Assembly (NCBI GenBank): GCA_948474755.1
Contig: CAOLHI010002146.1
Coordinates: 62,001-126,000, forward strand
Length of the DNA stretch: 64,000 nucleotides
From: Ctenosaura bakeri
Lineage: Eukaryota > Chordata > Lepidosauria > Squamata > Iguanidae
Reading direction: 5' to 3'
The notes below the pieces were generated by a model. It was not told where the DNA came from. It did not search any database and was given only the letters and a program-made list of their open reading frames with translations. Every line of letters begins with the position of its first letter. Within the stretch, counting starts at the first letter, position 1. Positions 47,986-59,400 of the stretch are shown piece by piece. The position numbers were made by a program, and so were the translations under genes.

Positions 47986-49317
47986 GGGTAATTAATCAGG
48001 GAGGAGGACAAGAGAGCTGGGTTCCTCCAGCTTTGGCAACTAAGTAGATAAATGGAATTTCAGATACCTGTTACCATGTGAACATCACTTGCTGAAACTG
48101 CCTCTTCAGCCCAGGAGCCCTGTCCTGTCTTGCCACTGGCCACCCTAGAACAGATGGTGTGCGAGCCAAGTTTCAACACTTCTCTGGATTGTTGTTGTTG
48201 CTTTTAAAAAAGCAAACTCTCTCTCTGCAAAGGTGCAGTGCTTGATAACAGCATTGCTTACCTTTTTAAAAATGCCTTCCAACTCCCAAATTTCTGGAGC
48301 AAACTAAAAGAAACGCTGCATATCAGGCAGGAAAACTGTGGTTCAAGGCCTCCAGGGCTGCTTTGCAACTTGCAGGAGGATAGGTTTTGTGTGCCTGTTA
48401 CACAGGAGAATTATGAAGGGAAAAAACCAAAAACTCTAGCTATGGCCAAGTGTTGGAGTCTCTTCTACCGCTTCAGGGTTCTGCCACTTCATTCTGCTGC
48501 AGGTGTAGACGTGCAGTCCATTGTGAAGTACTCCACTCCCCCTATATGGATCTATGGACCTGAACCTTCTCCTCATGGCTTATAGTTATACGTAGATGAG
48601 GCTTTCCCCAGCCACTTCCGATACGGGTGCAGCCATGAAAACCTGTGCCACAGTATACTAGCGGGTGTCTTTTAAAAAGAGCCAAAGAAATCACAGCACA
48701 ACTTGGGCTCTTTTGTCTTTGAAATGCAAGGACAGTGTGAGAGGAGGGAGGCAGTTCTGAGCGGAGGATGGCAAGATGGTGATTGGGAGGGCAGAGTGAA
48801 ATTGCACAGGCTGGGAGCACGCGTGGGCCACTCAGATTCAGCAGCGAGGGTGACATTGTATGAAAGCCAACATCACTGACTTAAGCAGCTTTCTGGTAAA
48901 TCAGTAGCCAATGTGTTTGTAACAATCATGTGCCTTAAACTTTTCTTGTTGGGGGAGGGATGGGGGAAAGTAACCCAAATCCAAAAAAACAAAAACAAAA
49001 ACAAAAAAAGACATTTAAAAAATATATAAAAATTTAGATCAACAATGTGTGTTTCTGTAATCTTCCTCAACATTATCGCTGTTTTTGACCGAGGTGGGGG
49101 CGGAGGGAGTTCCTTTTGCATTGTATTTACACTGTACTATAAACAGATCGGTTTGGTTTTAAGACAAAGGGGAGGGGGGAGGCGGATTATACTTTCACAG
49201 AACCAATGTTTAACATAACCCGAATGTATTAATATTATTCTAGGAACTTTCCGTAACACAGACAAGTAGAATGCTTGTTGAAACCAGGTGTGTAGGTTAA
49301 CAATTTGATGTGTTTTC

Positions 49318-49323
49318 AATAAA
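49318..49323 (+). terminator. Strong plus-strand polyadenylation signal (distal ARVCF?)
   Basis: AATAAA followed by a U/GU-rich element (tgattattttggtttcgtc, then tgtgtgg), a textbook vertebrate cleavage context. The preceding 450 nt are repeat-poor and A/T-rich, like a terminal UTR. It could be the distal end of a very long ARVCF 3'UTR or belong to an unrecognised transcript. No coding sequence lies nearby on this strand. Confidence 0.45.
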
Positions 49324-49599
49324 CGATGCCTGGAATTAACTCATGTGTCCTTGATTATTTTGGTTTCGTCTGTGTGGAATCTTTGGTTTTGGATCTTTGT
49401 GCTGGGGGATAGGTGCGGGTTCTCCTGAGTGATACCTGGTGTTCTTTCCCAAAGCATTCTTGTATCATTCTTCTGATTTGGAGCTAGGAAAAAAGATGTC
49501 AGGGATTGAACAGGCAGCATTCTGTGAACATGGCTTTAGTGTTCACCTATGACTCCTCCTGTAGTTATTCTACCAATTTCATGGGTGTAAAGTCCTGTA

Positions 49600-49801
49600 G
49601 AGAGCCAGCATGACATAGTGGTTTGAGCATTGGACTACAACCCTGGAGACCAGAGTTCGATTCCCTGCTTGGTCATGGAAATCCACTGGATGACCTTGGG
49701 AGCATCACACACTCTCAGCCCCCAGAAGACCCTGTGATCGGTTTGCCTTAGGGTCACCATAAGTCAGGAACTACTTGAAGGCATGCAACAACAACAACAA
49801 C
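49600..49801 (+). mobile_element. Sauria SINE, full length with 11-bp target duplication
   Basis: Head agagccagcatgacatagtg and gtttgagcattggactacaa (A-box side), B box agagttcgattccctg, middle ggatgaccttgggagcatca, Bov-B-like tail agggtcaccataagtcagga, ending in (CAA)n. The flanks carry aaagtcctgta at 49589-49599 and 49802-49812, an exact 11-bp duplication. The best-preserved SINE in the window. Confidence 0.92.
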
Positions 49802-50254
49802 AAAGTCCTGTAAGGAAGATTTTGGCAATGTGATGACAGTGCAGTCCAGGCCTGGACCAACCATCTGGTCCAGGTTTGGCTTCTCCCAGTTCCAAGTTGG
49901 AGGAGCAGAGAACGTCAGAGGACTCCGATTCAGACGCGGTTCAGTTCCCTCCACTTCAGAGACAGTAAGAGAGCCCTTGGCACTTCCGTCTGTTTGGTGC
50001 CTTCCTGGCCTGAGCAGGTGGCCCTTTCTTCAATCCCCTTTCTTCAACCAGGGGCTCTTTAGGAACTGCAGCCAGCAGGAAGAGCGAGTCAAAGGCAGGC
50101 TCTGCCTGTATGTTTTAACACCTCAGTTGTCTATAGCCCTTTGCTGGAACAAGAACTTTCTGTGGAGAATATGCTATCCAAGATGGTGGCAGTTCTCACT
50201 GTGGCAAGATACTTTGGTGTTTTGAGTACCCCCAGCCTTCTTTGTGATGTCCTT

Positions 50255-50473
50255 TGTGATGTCCTTCCACCTGAACCTCAGGGAAGAACTTCCTGACAGT
50301 CAGGGCTGTCCGGCAGTGGAATCTGCTGCCTCGGAGTGTAGTGGAGTCTCCTTCCTTGGAGGTTTTTAAGCAGAGGCTTGATAGCCATTTGACGGTGTTC
50401 CTGCATGGCAGGGGGTTGGACTGGATGGCCTGTGTAGTCTCTTCCAACTCTGAATTTCTATGATTCTATGATT
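50255..50473 (+). mobile_element. CR1-type LINE 3' end
   Basis: tccacctgaacctcagggaa, gaacttcctgacagtcaggg, ggagtctccttccttggagg, gttggactggatggcctgtg, and the terminal tctatgattctatgattc octamer repeats that mark CR1 3' ends. 5'-truncated. Confidence 0.92.
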
Positions 50474-52282
50474 CACCTACTTTGGTCTCTATTTTACCTG
50501 AGAGTTTCTGTTCTCGTTAACTGCCTTGAGCTGGACCCCTCTCTGCTCAAGCCTTTTAAGCTTTCAGGATCTCACGTGGCTGCGTCACTGAAAACCAGAG
50601 GAAAGAGATGATTTCAGAGGAGAACAGGAGCCCATCTGCCAGGGCCTCTCAGTCACGCAGCTTGACATGACCTGGGCTTACCCCAAAACTGCTCAGGGCA
50701 TATTGAAAGGTCAGGCGATGAATCTATGTGTGTTACCTTTTTCTTTCCAAAAGATTTTCCTCTCCCTTTCTGACAGAAAGGGGTACAACTGCGAAAGACT
50801 CCTTCCTGAAGCATCAGAGTGCTGATGCCATTAGGCATGATGCCACTGAGTTGGATACATCAATGGTTGAATTTACTATTGCAAGGAAGCTTTTAAAATG
50901 CAACCTGGAGATCTAGGCATTTCTACTGGAATCCTAGGGATCAGCTTCCCAATCTACAGGGGAGCAGATCCCTGTTAATCCCAGTGGCTGCTTATTGGTG
51001 TTGGTCCCAACGTATCCCCTAAATAGGGCTGGTAGGGATCGTAAATATGTAACAGTTGCTAATATATACCTGCAGGTTATTCGCAATTGCCCAACAGGAA
51101 TCTGGTCTTCATCTGTAGTCTAATACACAGGTTTCTTCAGCCAATTATGCGGAAGAACATGCTCTGAAGAAATGGTTTCGAGTAAATGGATGCACTTCTT
51201 AAAACAAGTGTGATTGTTGCTAATAGGCTCATGATGAGAGGCTATCCTATGACATAAATAAGAAAGCAATGCGAGCTGCACACTTAATGAGATTTGAGTT
51301 TGGTCCTTGTGAAAGATTTCACATTTTCTGCTGTGTTAGAGGCGCTTCTCTTATTTTTTTCTTTCCCGATGCACTAACATGGCCATAAGCCATCATTGCT
51401 GCCAGTGAGCCATAGAACTAAAGCAAATTCAGTATTTCTATATCTTGACCTTTTATAGCTGTCAGAATCACTTCCTTTGGAACTCATCACAGCCCAGGTG
51501 TATTGAAGAATGGAGTTGTAGAGGTCAACAGTTAATGTGGGAACCGCAAGCATGAAATATCAGGGCCCTCATCCATTTTCAGACCCAATGGAAACTGCAG
51601 TGTGCTGTTTGGTTGGCTCCAGACATGTTTGCAGCAGCAGCAGCTTTGGTTCCTCTTGTTAAGAGCAGAGCTTGAGAAAATGTCTTTTGGGGATTACCAC
51701 TACCAGAACTCTTCTCTCAGCCCAGTGTGACTGGTGGGTGTGCTGGCTGGGAGAATCTCAGTAACGTAGCCCCAAAAAAGGAAGTTTTGCAAGCTCTTGT
51801 CAAGAGCAGTGTTGGTGCTCAAGTGTTTTCTCTTGGTTACAGTTTCCTCTCTTCCTTGTTTGCCTTCTTTGTATGTGCAAAGATGAGACCAGGAATCAGA
51901 TAGGGGACAGGGCAAAAATAATTCTAAAGTGAGACTCAAGCATGGAATAGAATTTATTAGGCAGTTTGATTCTGCCCCATTCTATAAATGGAGACACTGG
52001 TTCCCTGTCCCACTCTATTAGGTTTTGATTGTTGCAAACAGTGCTTTTGGCATTTCACTGCTGTCTGGTTTCTCTCTCTCTGTTTGCATTTATGCATATA
52101 ACAGCTAAGAGCCTACATCATCCAGCATAGCATTAAGAGTTCCTCCACTATGTCTTCCTACTCACCACCTTCTGGACACACAGTTTTGCTGCAGTAGCTC
52201 CCCAAATAGTTATTCTGTGGCTGATGCAGGTCATCCAGTAGTTTTCCCTGGCCATCTTTAAAGATCTGAAGGGACATCACAT

Positions 52283-52505
52283 AGATGATGGAATTCAAAT
52301 TGCAAGAAGAGAGATTCCACCTAAACAAGAGACAGAACTTCTTGACTTGTAAGGCCTGTTCAGCAGTGGAACAGAGTTCTTTCGAGGGTGGTGGACTCTC
52401 TTTTGGAGAGGGACTGAGTGACAATCTCTCAGGAGCACTTTTAGTTGTGTATTCCTATGTGGACTAGCAGGCCCTTGGCTCCTTTCCACCTAAGATTCTA
52501 TGAGT
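52283..52505 (+). mobile_element. CR1-type LINE 3' end, more decayed
   Basis: gagagattccacctaaacaa, then cttcttgacttgtaaggcct, ttcagcagtggaacagagtt, and ctttccacctaagattctat at the end. Confidence 0.8.
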
Positions 52506-55162
52506 TTTTAAGTATGCCTGGTTCCTTCCTTTCATCGGCTCATGATTGAGATTGGCTTCTCTTCCTCTCCCTTGGTAATTTCCAATTAAGTTAATTAACT
52601 CAAAACAGCAACTCTTGAATTAAAAGGGAAGGCAGTTGAGGAATGCATCGGCATGTGACCCCAATCTTTTGCTCCTGTGTTAGCAGATCATTACTTACTG
52701 GATGCAGCCAATAGTTCTCATTTGTCTAATTGATCTTAATTAGGCTTAGAATTGTTTGCGATCAGTTGTCTGAAATAAACAGAGGTTGTCGCTGCAGAGG
52801 TTGGGGGACTACTTTGACTTTTTGAAAGCCCTCAGAGGTTGCCATACACATTGAGATCCTTTTCTCAAGAAAGAAAGAAGGAAGGAACGAGGGAAAAGGA
52901 ATGAAAGAGTATATAGTAATTTTGCTCTGAAAGCAATATCGTTTGTTAGCAGAGGGAGAGGTACTAATTTCTGTGTTCTGAAAATGCATTTGACTTGGAA
53001 GTGGAAGGGAACATAAGTTATGCTCTCACTTCAAATATTTGATGAACTGCCAGTCAGACAAGTGTAAAGTTTTGTTTTTTATTGCTGTTTCTGAGGTCAG
53101 AAGTTGGTCAGATGGGCTTTTAGTGACAAGAGTGTAGATTTCACCTGCTGATGATAAGAATATTTTAATGCTAAGAGCAATTTGACAATGTCACACTTTA
53201 CTCCGTGTGTGGGGTTCTTCCTCATTAGAAGCCTTCATGTAGCAGCTGAATAGCCTTCGTTTGAGAATACTGTGAGCAGCCTACAAGTGTTGGTAAGTAC
53301 ACCCATGTATGTATATGTTATAGACACCCACATGATCTTTCCCATGGCCTAAGATGGAGACTCACCTCCACAGTTCCCCTCTTCTGAGGTAAGGTGGGTA
53401 GGGACCGGAAAAAGACCCTTCTCGGCAGTGGCATCCTGTTTGCAGGCTTATTCCTGAATGGAGGCTTGCCTGTGCCCCCACCCTTATTCTTTCAGTGTGC
53501 CAGAAAAGCCTTTTAGAGAAAGAAATATCAGACAAGTAAATTTTGGGCAGGTCAATCCCACGGTAGTTAGAAAGGGAGAAGCCACGGAACCAACTGGTGA
53601 ATAGTGAACCAACACATAGGTAAAATCTCATTGATTTAATGGGTCTAGTTTAGCTGGGCCTAATCTCTGGATTTAAGCTCTGCGATTTTTCTTTGACACT
53701 TTTATTTTTGTTTGTTTGCTTGTTTTTAAAAATTCTGTTTTACCGTTTTGACCGCTGAGAACAGTTAGCCTGTTCCTCATTGTCCTGATGCTGTGTGTTG
53801 GCCCTGGAGCTATGTATGGTGAAGTAGAGCATACAGAAATAAACAAACCAAGGACATAATGTAGAAGAGTTTATAATAAAGTAGATTTTTTTTTAAAAGA
53901 CAGGCACACCAGTAACACAACAGAGCAACAACGTCAGTAGTTCATGTTGGAAAGAAAAGCTATCTTTTTAGTTATACGTTTGAATGTTTATATATCTATA
54001 TCCTATTATTTTGGGTGTGGGATAAGGAGCACAGAGCCAAAACTCTCTGCAGATTTGGGCGTTGTTGATCTCAACTCCCCCTTTAAAGGATGCTGCTTCT
54101 CTAAGGGATGGACCATGAAGAAGAGTGAGCCCAATGTGATGAGCCATTCTAGGAGCACTGCTGAAGTCTGCTTGGATGGGCACTCTTTGGTGGCAAACCA
54201 CATGTGCACAGAGATGAAATGTACAGCACAAGTAAAGCGGTGAAGAGAAAGATGCCTATTTTGGGCATTCCAACAGCAAGCTCATCCCTTTATGCCACTA
54301 GTGTTTAGGAGAGCCAAGCTGTGGGTAGACTCTTCTCAGATGTATCTTGTGTCTGACAGATTTTACAGGGAGTCTGCTGTGGTTTGCTGCCTTTGCGTTC
54401 ACTGTGCAGTCTGTGGGAGACCTGGTCCTTCAGTGCTGTGAAATGGCATTTGCGTGCTCCTATGGGTGTGTGTATCCATGTAGTGCTGCCCAGATGCATT
54501 GGACTTCAACCCCCATTTACCCTAAGCTGGTGCTGAGATTAAGAGCTGAAGTCAAACACAGCTGGAAAGCACCCAGTTGAGGAAGGCTGCATTAGAGGGT
54601 CTAGCATGTCCAGGGGACTGGACGAGCTGCCTAAGGAGGAAAAGGAGGGAGGGAGAGTCTAGTTCTGTGAGTCTATTTTCTGCCAGCACAGTCGCATGCA
54701 ACTCTACTGGGACCTAATCCAATTTATTTAAAGCATGTCTATGCCACTCTTTAGTGTAAGGGGAACTCAGTGTAGCTTAAAAAGATGGCCTCCACCCCAG
54801 GTTTATCCCCTAAGGCTGCACTTCTTAAGCTATCTGATGTGGCAGATCAGCAGGTTGTTTCCCCCTAATGTGCCCCAGATTGGTACCATTTTGTGGCTAC
54901 TGACTACAACTGTTTCGTTCTTTCCTGGAAACTTGCCACAGACCAGCAACTGATGCCTTGGAGACTAGCACCAGTCCCTGGACTGCCGCTCTGAGTAGCC
55001 CTGGCCTAAGGCATGGCACAAAACAAAAGAGAGGTGGGGAAAGGATTAGTGAACGGTTTGTGGAATGGCTGCTGTGATATTTACAACCTTGCTGGTTATT
55101 ACAAGAACTCCATCTGCCCTGCCGCCAGCTCATCTTTCTTCCCCAAGGCAACCTGGAGGCCC

Positions 55163-55265
55163 CTCCACACTATACAATTATAGCACTACGATCCCACTTT
55201 AACTACCACAACAGTTTCTTGTGAGATCCTTGGATTTATAGTTTGCTTTTTAGGTAACACAGTAC
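55163..55265. mobile_element. Foldback MITE, half copy
   Basis: ccacactatacaattatagc, then actacgatcccactttaact and tccttggatttatagtttgc match one arm and part of the interior of the element at 42581. Confidence 0.5.
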
Positions 55266-55618
55266 AAGCAGTGAAGAACAAGCCTAAAGCCTCCCTCCTT
55301 CTCCAACGGAGCCACTCCTTTGCTTTGGCCTGCCTTTAACCAATGAAACAAACACCCGCTTTGGCTTCTAAACTGGTGGCTGAGTCAAAGAGTAGACAAA
55401 CCCCGACAGAATCTTTGGCCATTTGTAAGGTGGGGCAGAGAGATAGACAGGACAGGCAGCAAGTGAATTTGGGAGGAGATTCCAGGCTTTCCCTCTGCTT
55501 CTTTTTGGTCCCATGACACATTGGATGAAGTGGCATAAGCTGTCAGCTGGAAGTGGTTTCCGGGGCTGCTTTCAAAACAGAGGCAAATCTTTGGGATTTG
55601 CAGAAAATGCAGAAGGAA

Positions 55619-55624
55619 TTTAAT
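55619..55624 (-). terminator. Candidate COMT polyadenylation signal (ATTAAA)
   Basis: Minus-strand ATTAAA about 690 nt past the COMT stop. The first canonical minus-strand AATAAA I saw is further on, at 54723-54728, about 1.6 kb past the stop. Either could end the COMT mRNA; neither is proven. Confidence 0.3.
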
Positions 55625-56315
55625 TCTTCCATCGTTCTGCAATCAGAATGACAAGAACAACAACAACAAAAAATGCCCCTTCTCTGAAAAAAACAAAACC
55701 TTATTACAAAAATGGTTGAGATGCAGGATCTGTACACAGAAGGTAACTTTGCTTAGCATAGCACACAAGGATTTAACACAGCACCACAGCCAGTCCTGTC
55801 TTTTTTCTACGAAACAGAGTTGGCCCCCTCTGTCTGCATTTCCAGCACTCTTCCGAGCAACTATGAAGGAAGGCCCACTGGGGTATTCTCATCCTGCCAC
55901 ATGTTTGCCAAGAAAAACAGAGTTGGACTTCTCTACCCTTGCCCCCTGGGATAATGCACAAAAGGTGGTTTGGTCTTCCTTAGTGGCAAAACACAAAAGC
56001 TAGCTTACCCATTGGGAGTTGAAGCCAGTGGGCTCCAGCTCGATTTGAAAAAGAGGATCCAACAAGGGCATTTGGCAAAAAAACAAAAGCATTTAACTCA
56101 GATGAGAAAGGACCAACATGTCAGTACTTGCTTACCTAGCCTATTTATGCGCAAGCTTGTTCTACGGCTGAGTGTCTTGGTTAATAACTTGTCCTCCCAT
56201 AATAAAACAACCTTTATATCCTAAGCTCCAAATTACTGAAAGCTACAATTCAAAGATATGCTGTGTGCTCACACATACAAAACAGGAGCTGAACACCAGT
56301 CAGGATTCTCTCGCC

Positions 56316-56495
56316 TTATCCCAGATAGACGGCCTTTTCCATGGCGTCCTCCGCTTTCATGTACTCCAGGTGAGAAGGATAGTTGGTGCACTCAAAGCCC
56401 TTGTGGTTGCGGATGTACTTGAGGAACTCTGGAGCCCCTGGGAAGATGATGTTGTCAGCCAAAAGAATAGAGCCCTTTCGCAAGAGGCCACATTC
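56316..56495 (-). CDS. COMT: COMT last coding exon with stop
   Basis: The acceptor is ttccttttag on the minus strand. It encodes [20 protein letters not shown], then [14 protein letters not shown], and ends EKAVYLG followed by TAA (56316-56318). Asp and Asn of LLADN are Mg2+ ligands; Glu of HLEYMK binds the catechol hydroxyl. The chain ends a few residues before the human C-terminus. Confidence 0.96.
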   Translation of the reverse strand, partial: ECGLLRKGSILLADNIIFPGAPEFLKYIRNHKGFECTNYPSHLEYMKAEDAMEKAVYLG

Positions 56496-59400
56496 CTAAA
56501 AGGAAAAAGGGGGTGAATGGGGGGCGGAATAGGAGGAGTTTTATTTTACCACTCATTTGAAATGCATTTGCTTTGTGATTCATTCGTTGTTTTGCCATTT
56601 GTTTTCATGGGAAAGCGACCCAGTCTCCCACTGCCTGGAACTCTTGTGTCTTCCATGGAAGCAACACAACATTTTCAACCATCTTGAGTATTTTCTCGAA
56701 GGAAACACCTTTCAAAGTTCAGGCAAATTGGACAGAATCCCCCTTTTACAGAATCTCTGGTTATAACTCCCCTTCTCCCATAATCTTTCTGTGACCTGTT
56801 ATTTCAAACAGTTCCCACTTTTCATTCCAAAATGAATACAATAAAAACAACTGTAACACAAACTCATGTTTATTAAGGACCCATTCCACTGAATCCCATT
56901 TCTCTTCACTACTAAAACCAATCAGAGTTTTTTACCCAGTTTTCCATTCATCTTAAAAATAAATGCACACTCTTTTGGAAGCCATTAACTCCTACTTTCC
57001 CCTTCTGGGTGCTTCCAAATACTACTGTGCCACAGCCCTATCTCATTCAGAAAATTTTCCAAGGTACCTCACAGCATGTGTCTCACATCTGAGGCACTAC
57101 TTGGCTGCAAAGGTAGCTTCGGAGGATCATGTTAGGTGAACATCGCTGTAAACATGAATCACAAAAGCTATGAGATTTTAAGTATGGATGTCTTTTGGAC
57201 TGACAGCACTAGCAGCAAAACCTGGAACTAATATAGTACAAGTAATGTTGTTACCTGTAACAATGTTTTTTTATAGTATTACCAATGTTGTTACTTCTAA
57301 ACAGCAACTTAACAACTGGTAACAACATTACCTTTTTTGATGTAACAAGTAATCTTTACTTGGTACTTGAAATGTAGCTTTGGGAGAGTGGATTTTTGTC
57401 TTGTTAATGTGCTTTTAAGGGAATAAAGAAAAAGTTACTTTTCAAACAATGGACTGTTAAGTAATAACATTATTTTTAGAACCACAGAAAAGCATGCACA
57501 CAAACAGACATTTCTTTTACAAAGTAATATTCCAAGCTATAGTCTATAAGCCCTTCTTCCCTCCCCTGTATCCAGAAGGTCTAATCCAGCAAGAAATTCT
57601 CCTTCTGCACAGCACCCATTCATTTCAGTGGGGTTTGTAAATGCACACGTCTCTGCTAGACTGTCAAAAACTGCTCTGACAGACTGGCTTTGTTCCAAAC
57701 TTCCTTAACATGCTCTAATCCAATTATTTTCAAACTCAGGATATCAATTCCCATCAGTCAGCTAGCATGGCCCATGCTGAAGGATTCTGGAGCTGTAGTG
57801 CAAAACAAAGGCTGAGAATGCCTGCTATCATCACTGGCCCAAAAGGCTGAAGTGGCCTTTCTTGTCCAAGGGAAGTGGTCACATACCTTACACTTTGGGC
57901 CAAAATTTATGCTGCTTGCCAGTACAGTACTCAGGGCACTTTGGGAAGTCAGCCTTGAGTAACAGTGCAAGCACATAATTAGTTTTTTCATGCAACTTTT
58001 AGTGATGCAGGCAGAATCTGTACCATTTTCCATACCAAAGAAATAATGGAATTTGACTTTTAAGGTATAGATACGTTGGTCACAGAGAGCCAGCATGGTG
58101 CAGCAGTTTGATCCTTGGACTATAAATATACTCTTAACGCACTGGCTTCCCTGCAGAATCTGTTCTGCCAAAAGTTGCAACAGAGGGATAACCAGAGCCA
58201 TGCCACTGTGACAACATCATAGCCATCAGCTCCTCTGCACTAGGGGTGTGTATTTGCTTCCAAAAAATAAACAACCAAACTCTATCATATTTGGGAATAG
58301 CAACTCAATTTTCCAACCGCTGTCTCTTATGCAAAACAGTACCACCCACACATCAGAGAACAGTATCTGGTTCCTCTGGACACAGGTTTGCTGAATTAAA
58401 AACATAATCTTTAGAAAGGAAAGCCCTAAGGTTTTGCAAAAAGGACCCTGAAGAGTCTGGGATTTCCCAGGAGGCACTTCTCAACTTACCTCAAGAAGTT
58501 TGGTGTCCGGGGCATATCTGTCTTTCCAGTGGTCCAGAAAGACAAAATCCAACGTGCCCACATCATATTTATTCTTCAGCTGAGGGATAATGTCCTGTGC
58601 ATGGCCTTCGAGGATGGTCACCTGAATGCAAAATCATCTGTGTTACAAACAGACTTGGCACCTCTGGGTAGCTGCTGGTCCCAATCAGCATTTGGAAAAG
58701 TTCCTTTTTGGGGTACAGTGTCCAGTGGCTGTGCAGCCTGGGGAATTCTGGTGGTTGTCCTCAAAAAAAGTAACTTTTCCAAATTCTATCACAGATGCCA
58801 GGTAAGCCTGCATGTTTGCCCCCAACCCCATCAAATTTGTTGCTAGCCCTAGTTTCCGAACCAGGAACCAACCAAATCTCTTTCAAATTGGCAGCCATGC
58901 TTCACTAAGATGTTTAATCGCCCTGGCACGCAAACGCACGTTAAAAAGTCTTCAGCCAAAACACACCAGGGTCACTTTTCTGTGAGTTTGTGTGTGCTCA
59001 CACCTGTGTGTTAGATAACTTGGCTTGCTTATTTCTTCCCCAAATGTATTCTTTCTGTGTGACTATGAAACGGATGACCTTGCCTCTGGTGAAACAGAAG
59101 GTTAATTCTCCTGCCAGTGATGAGGGAAAAATCTCTGGCTGGACACCCAGTGCTTGGCTTGACTTAAAACATTTCAGCCTCCCAAGGCTGTAGCCAAAAG
59201 CAAAGCAGATGTAAAGAGAGAGGATGGAAATTCTAGCCTTGACCTTCCCTGCAGGAGAGCTAAGGGCAAGAGAATATGAAGGGATGTCACTTTCCCTGCC
59301 AAACGGCAACTCAGCCAAGTTCCCTCGGGGCAAAACTGGGCACAATGCCAGCAGGTTTGTATGTTTCTCAGGGCAGATTTTCCCCACAGATACATAGCAA

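Larger units (their letters stand above)
40500..49317. other. Interval between ARVCF and COMT, repeat-rich
   Basis: No protein-coding exon recognised on either strand. Occupied by three copies of an unnamed repeat, a foldback MITE, hAT-like MITEs and simple repeats. About 45.1-46.3 and 48.0-49.3 kb are repeat-poor. The latter ends at the strong plus-strand poly(A) signal and reads like a terminal UTR. Confidence 0.6.
49813..56315. other. COMT 3' flank; no gene recognised
   Basis: Contains two CR1 ends and a half foldback MITE. 52510-52770 is repeat-poor with several TTAATTAA-like motifs. Roughly 55.6-56.3 kb is probably COMT 3'UTR on the minus strand. Open frames in this stretch are short and lack family resemblance. 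Confidence 0.6.

Noticed and set aside
49600..49665. tRNA gene
   Set aside because: A and B boxes are present but no cloverleaf closes, and the sequence continues into a SINE body and tail with a target duplication.
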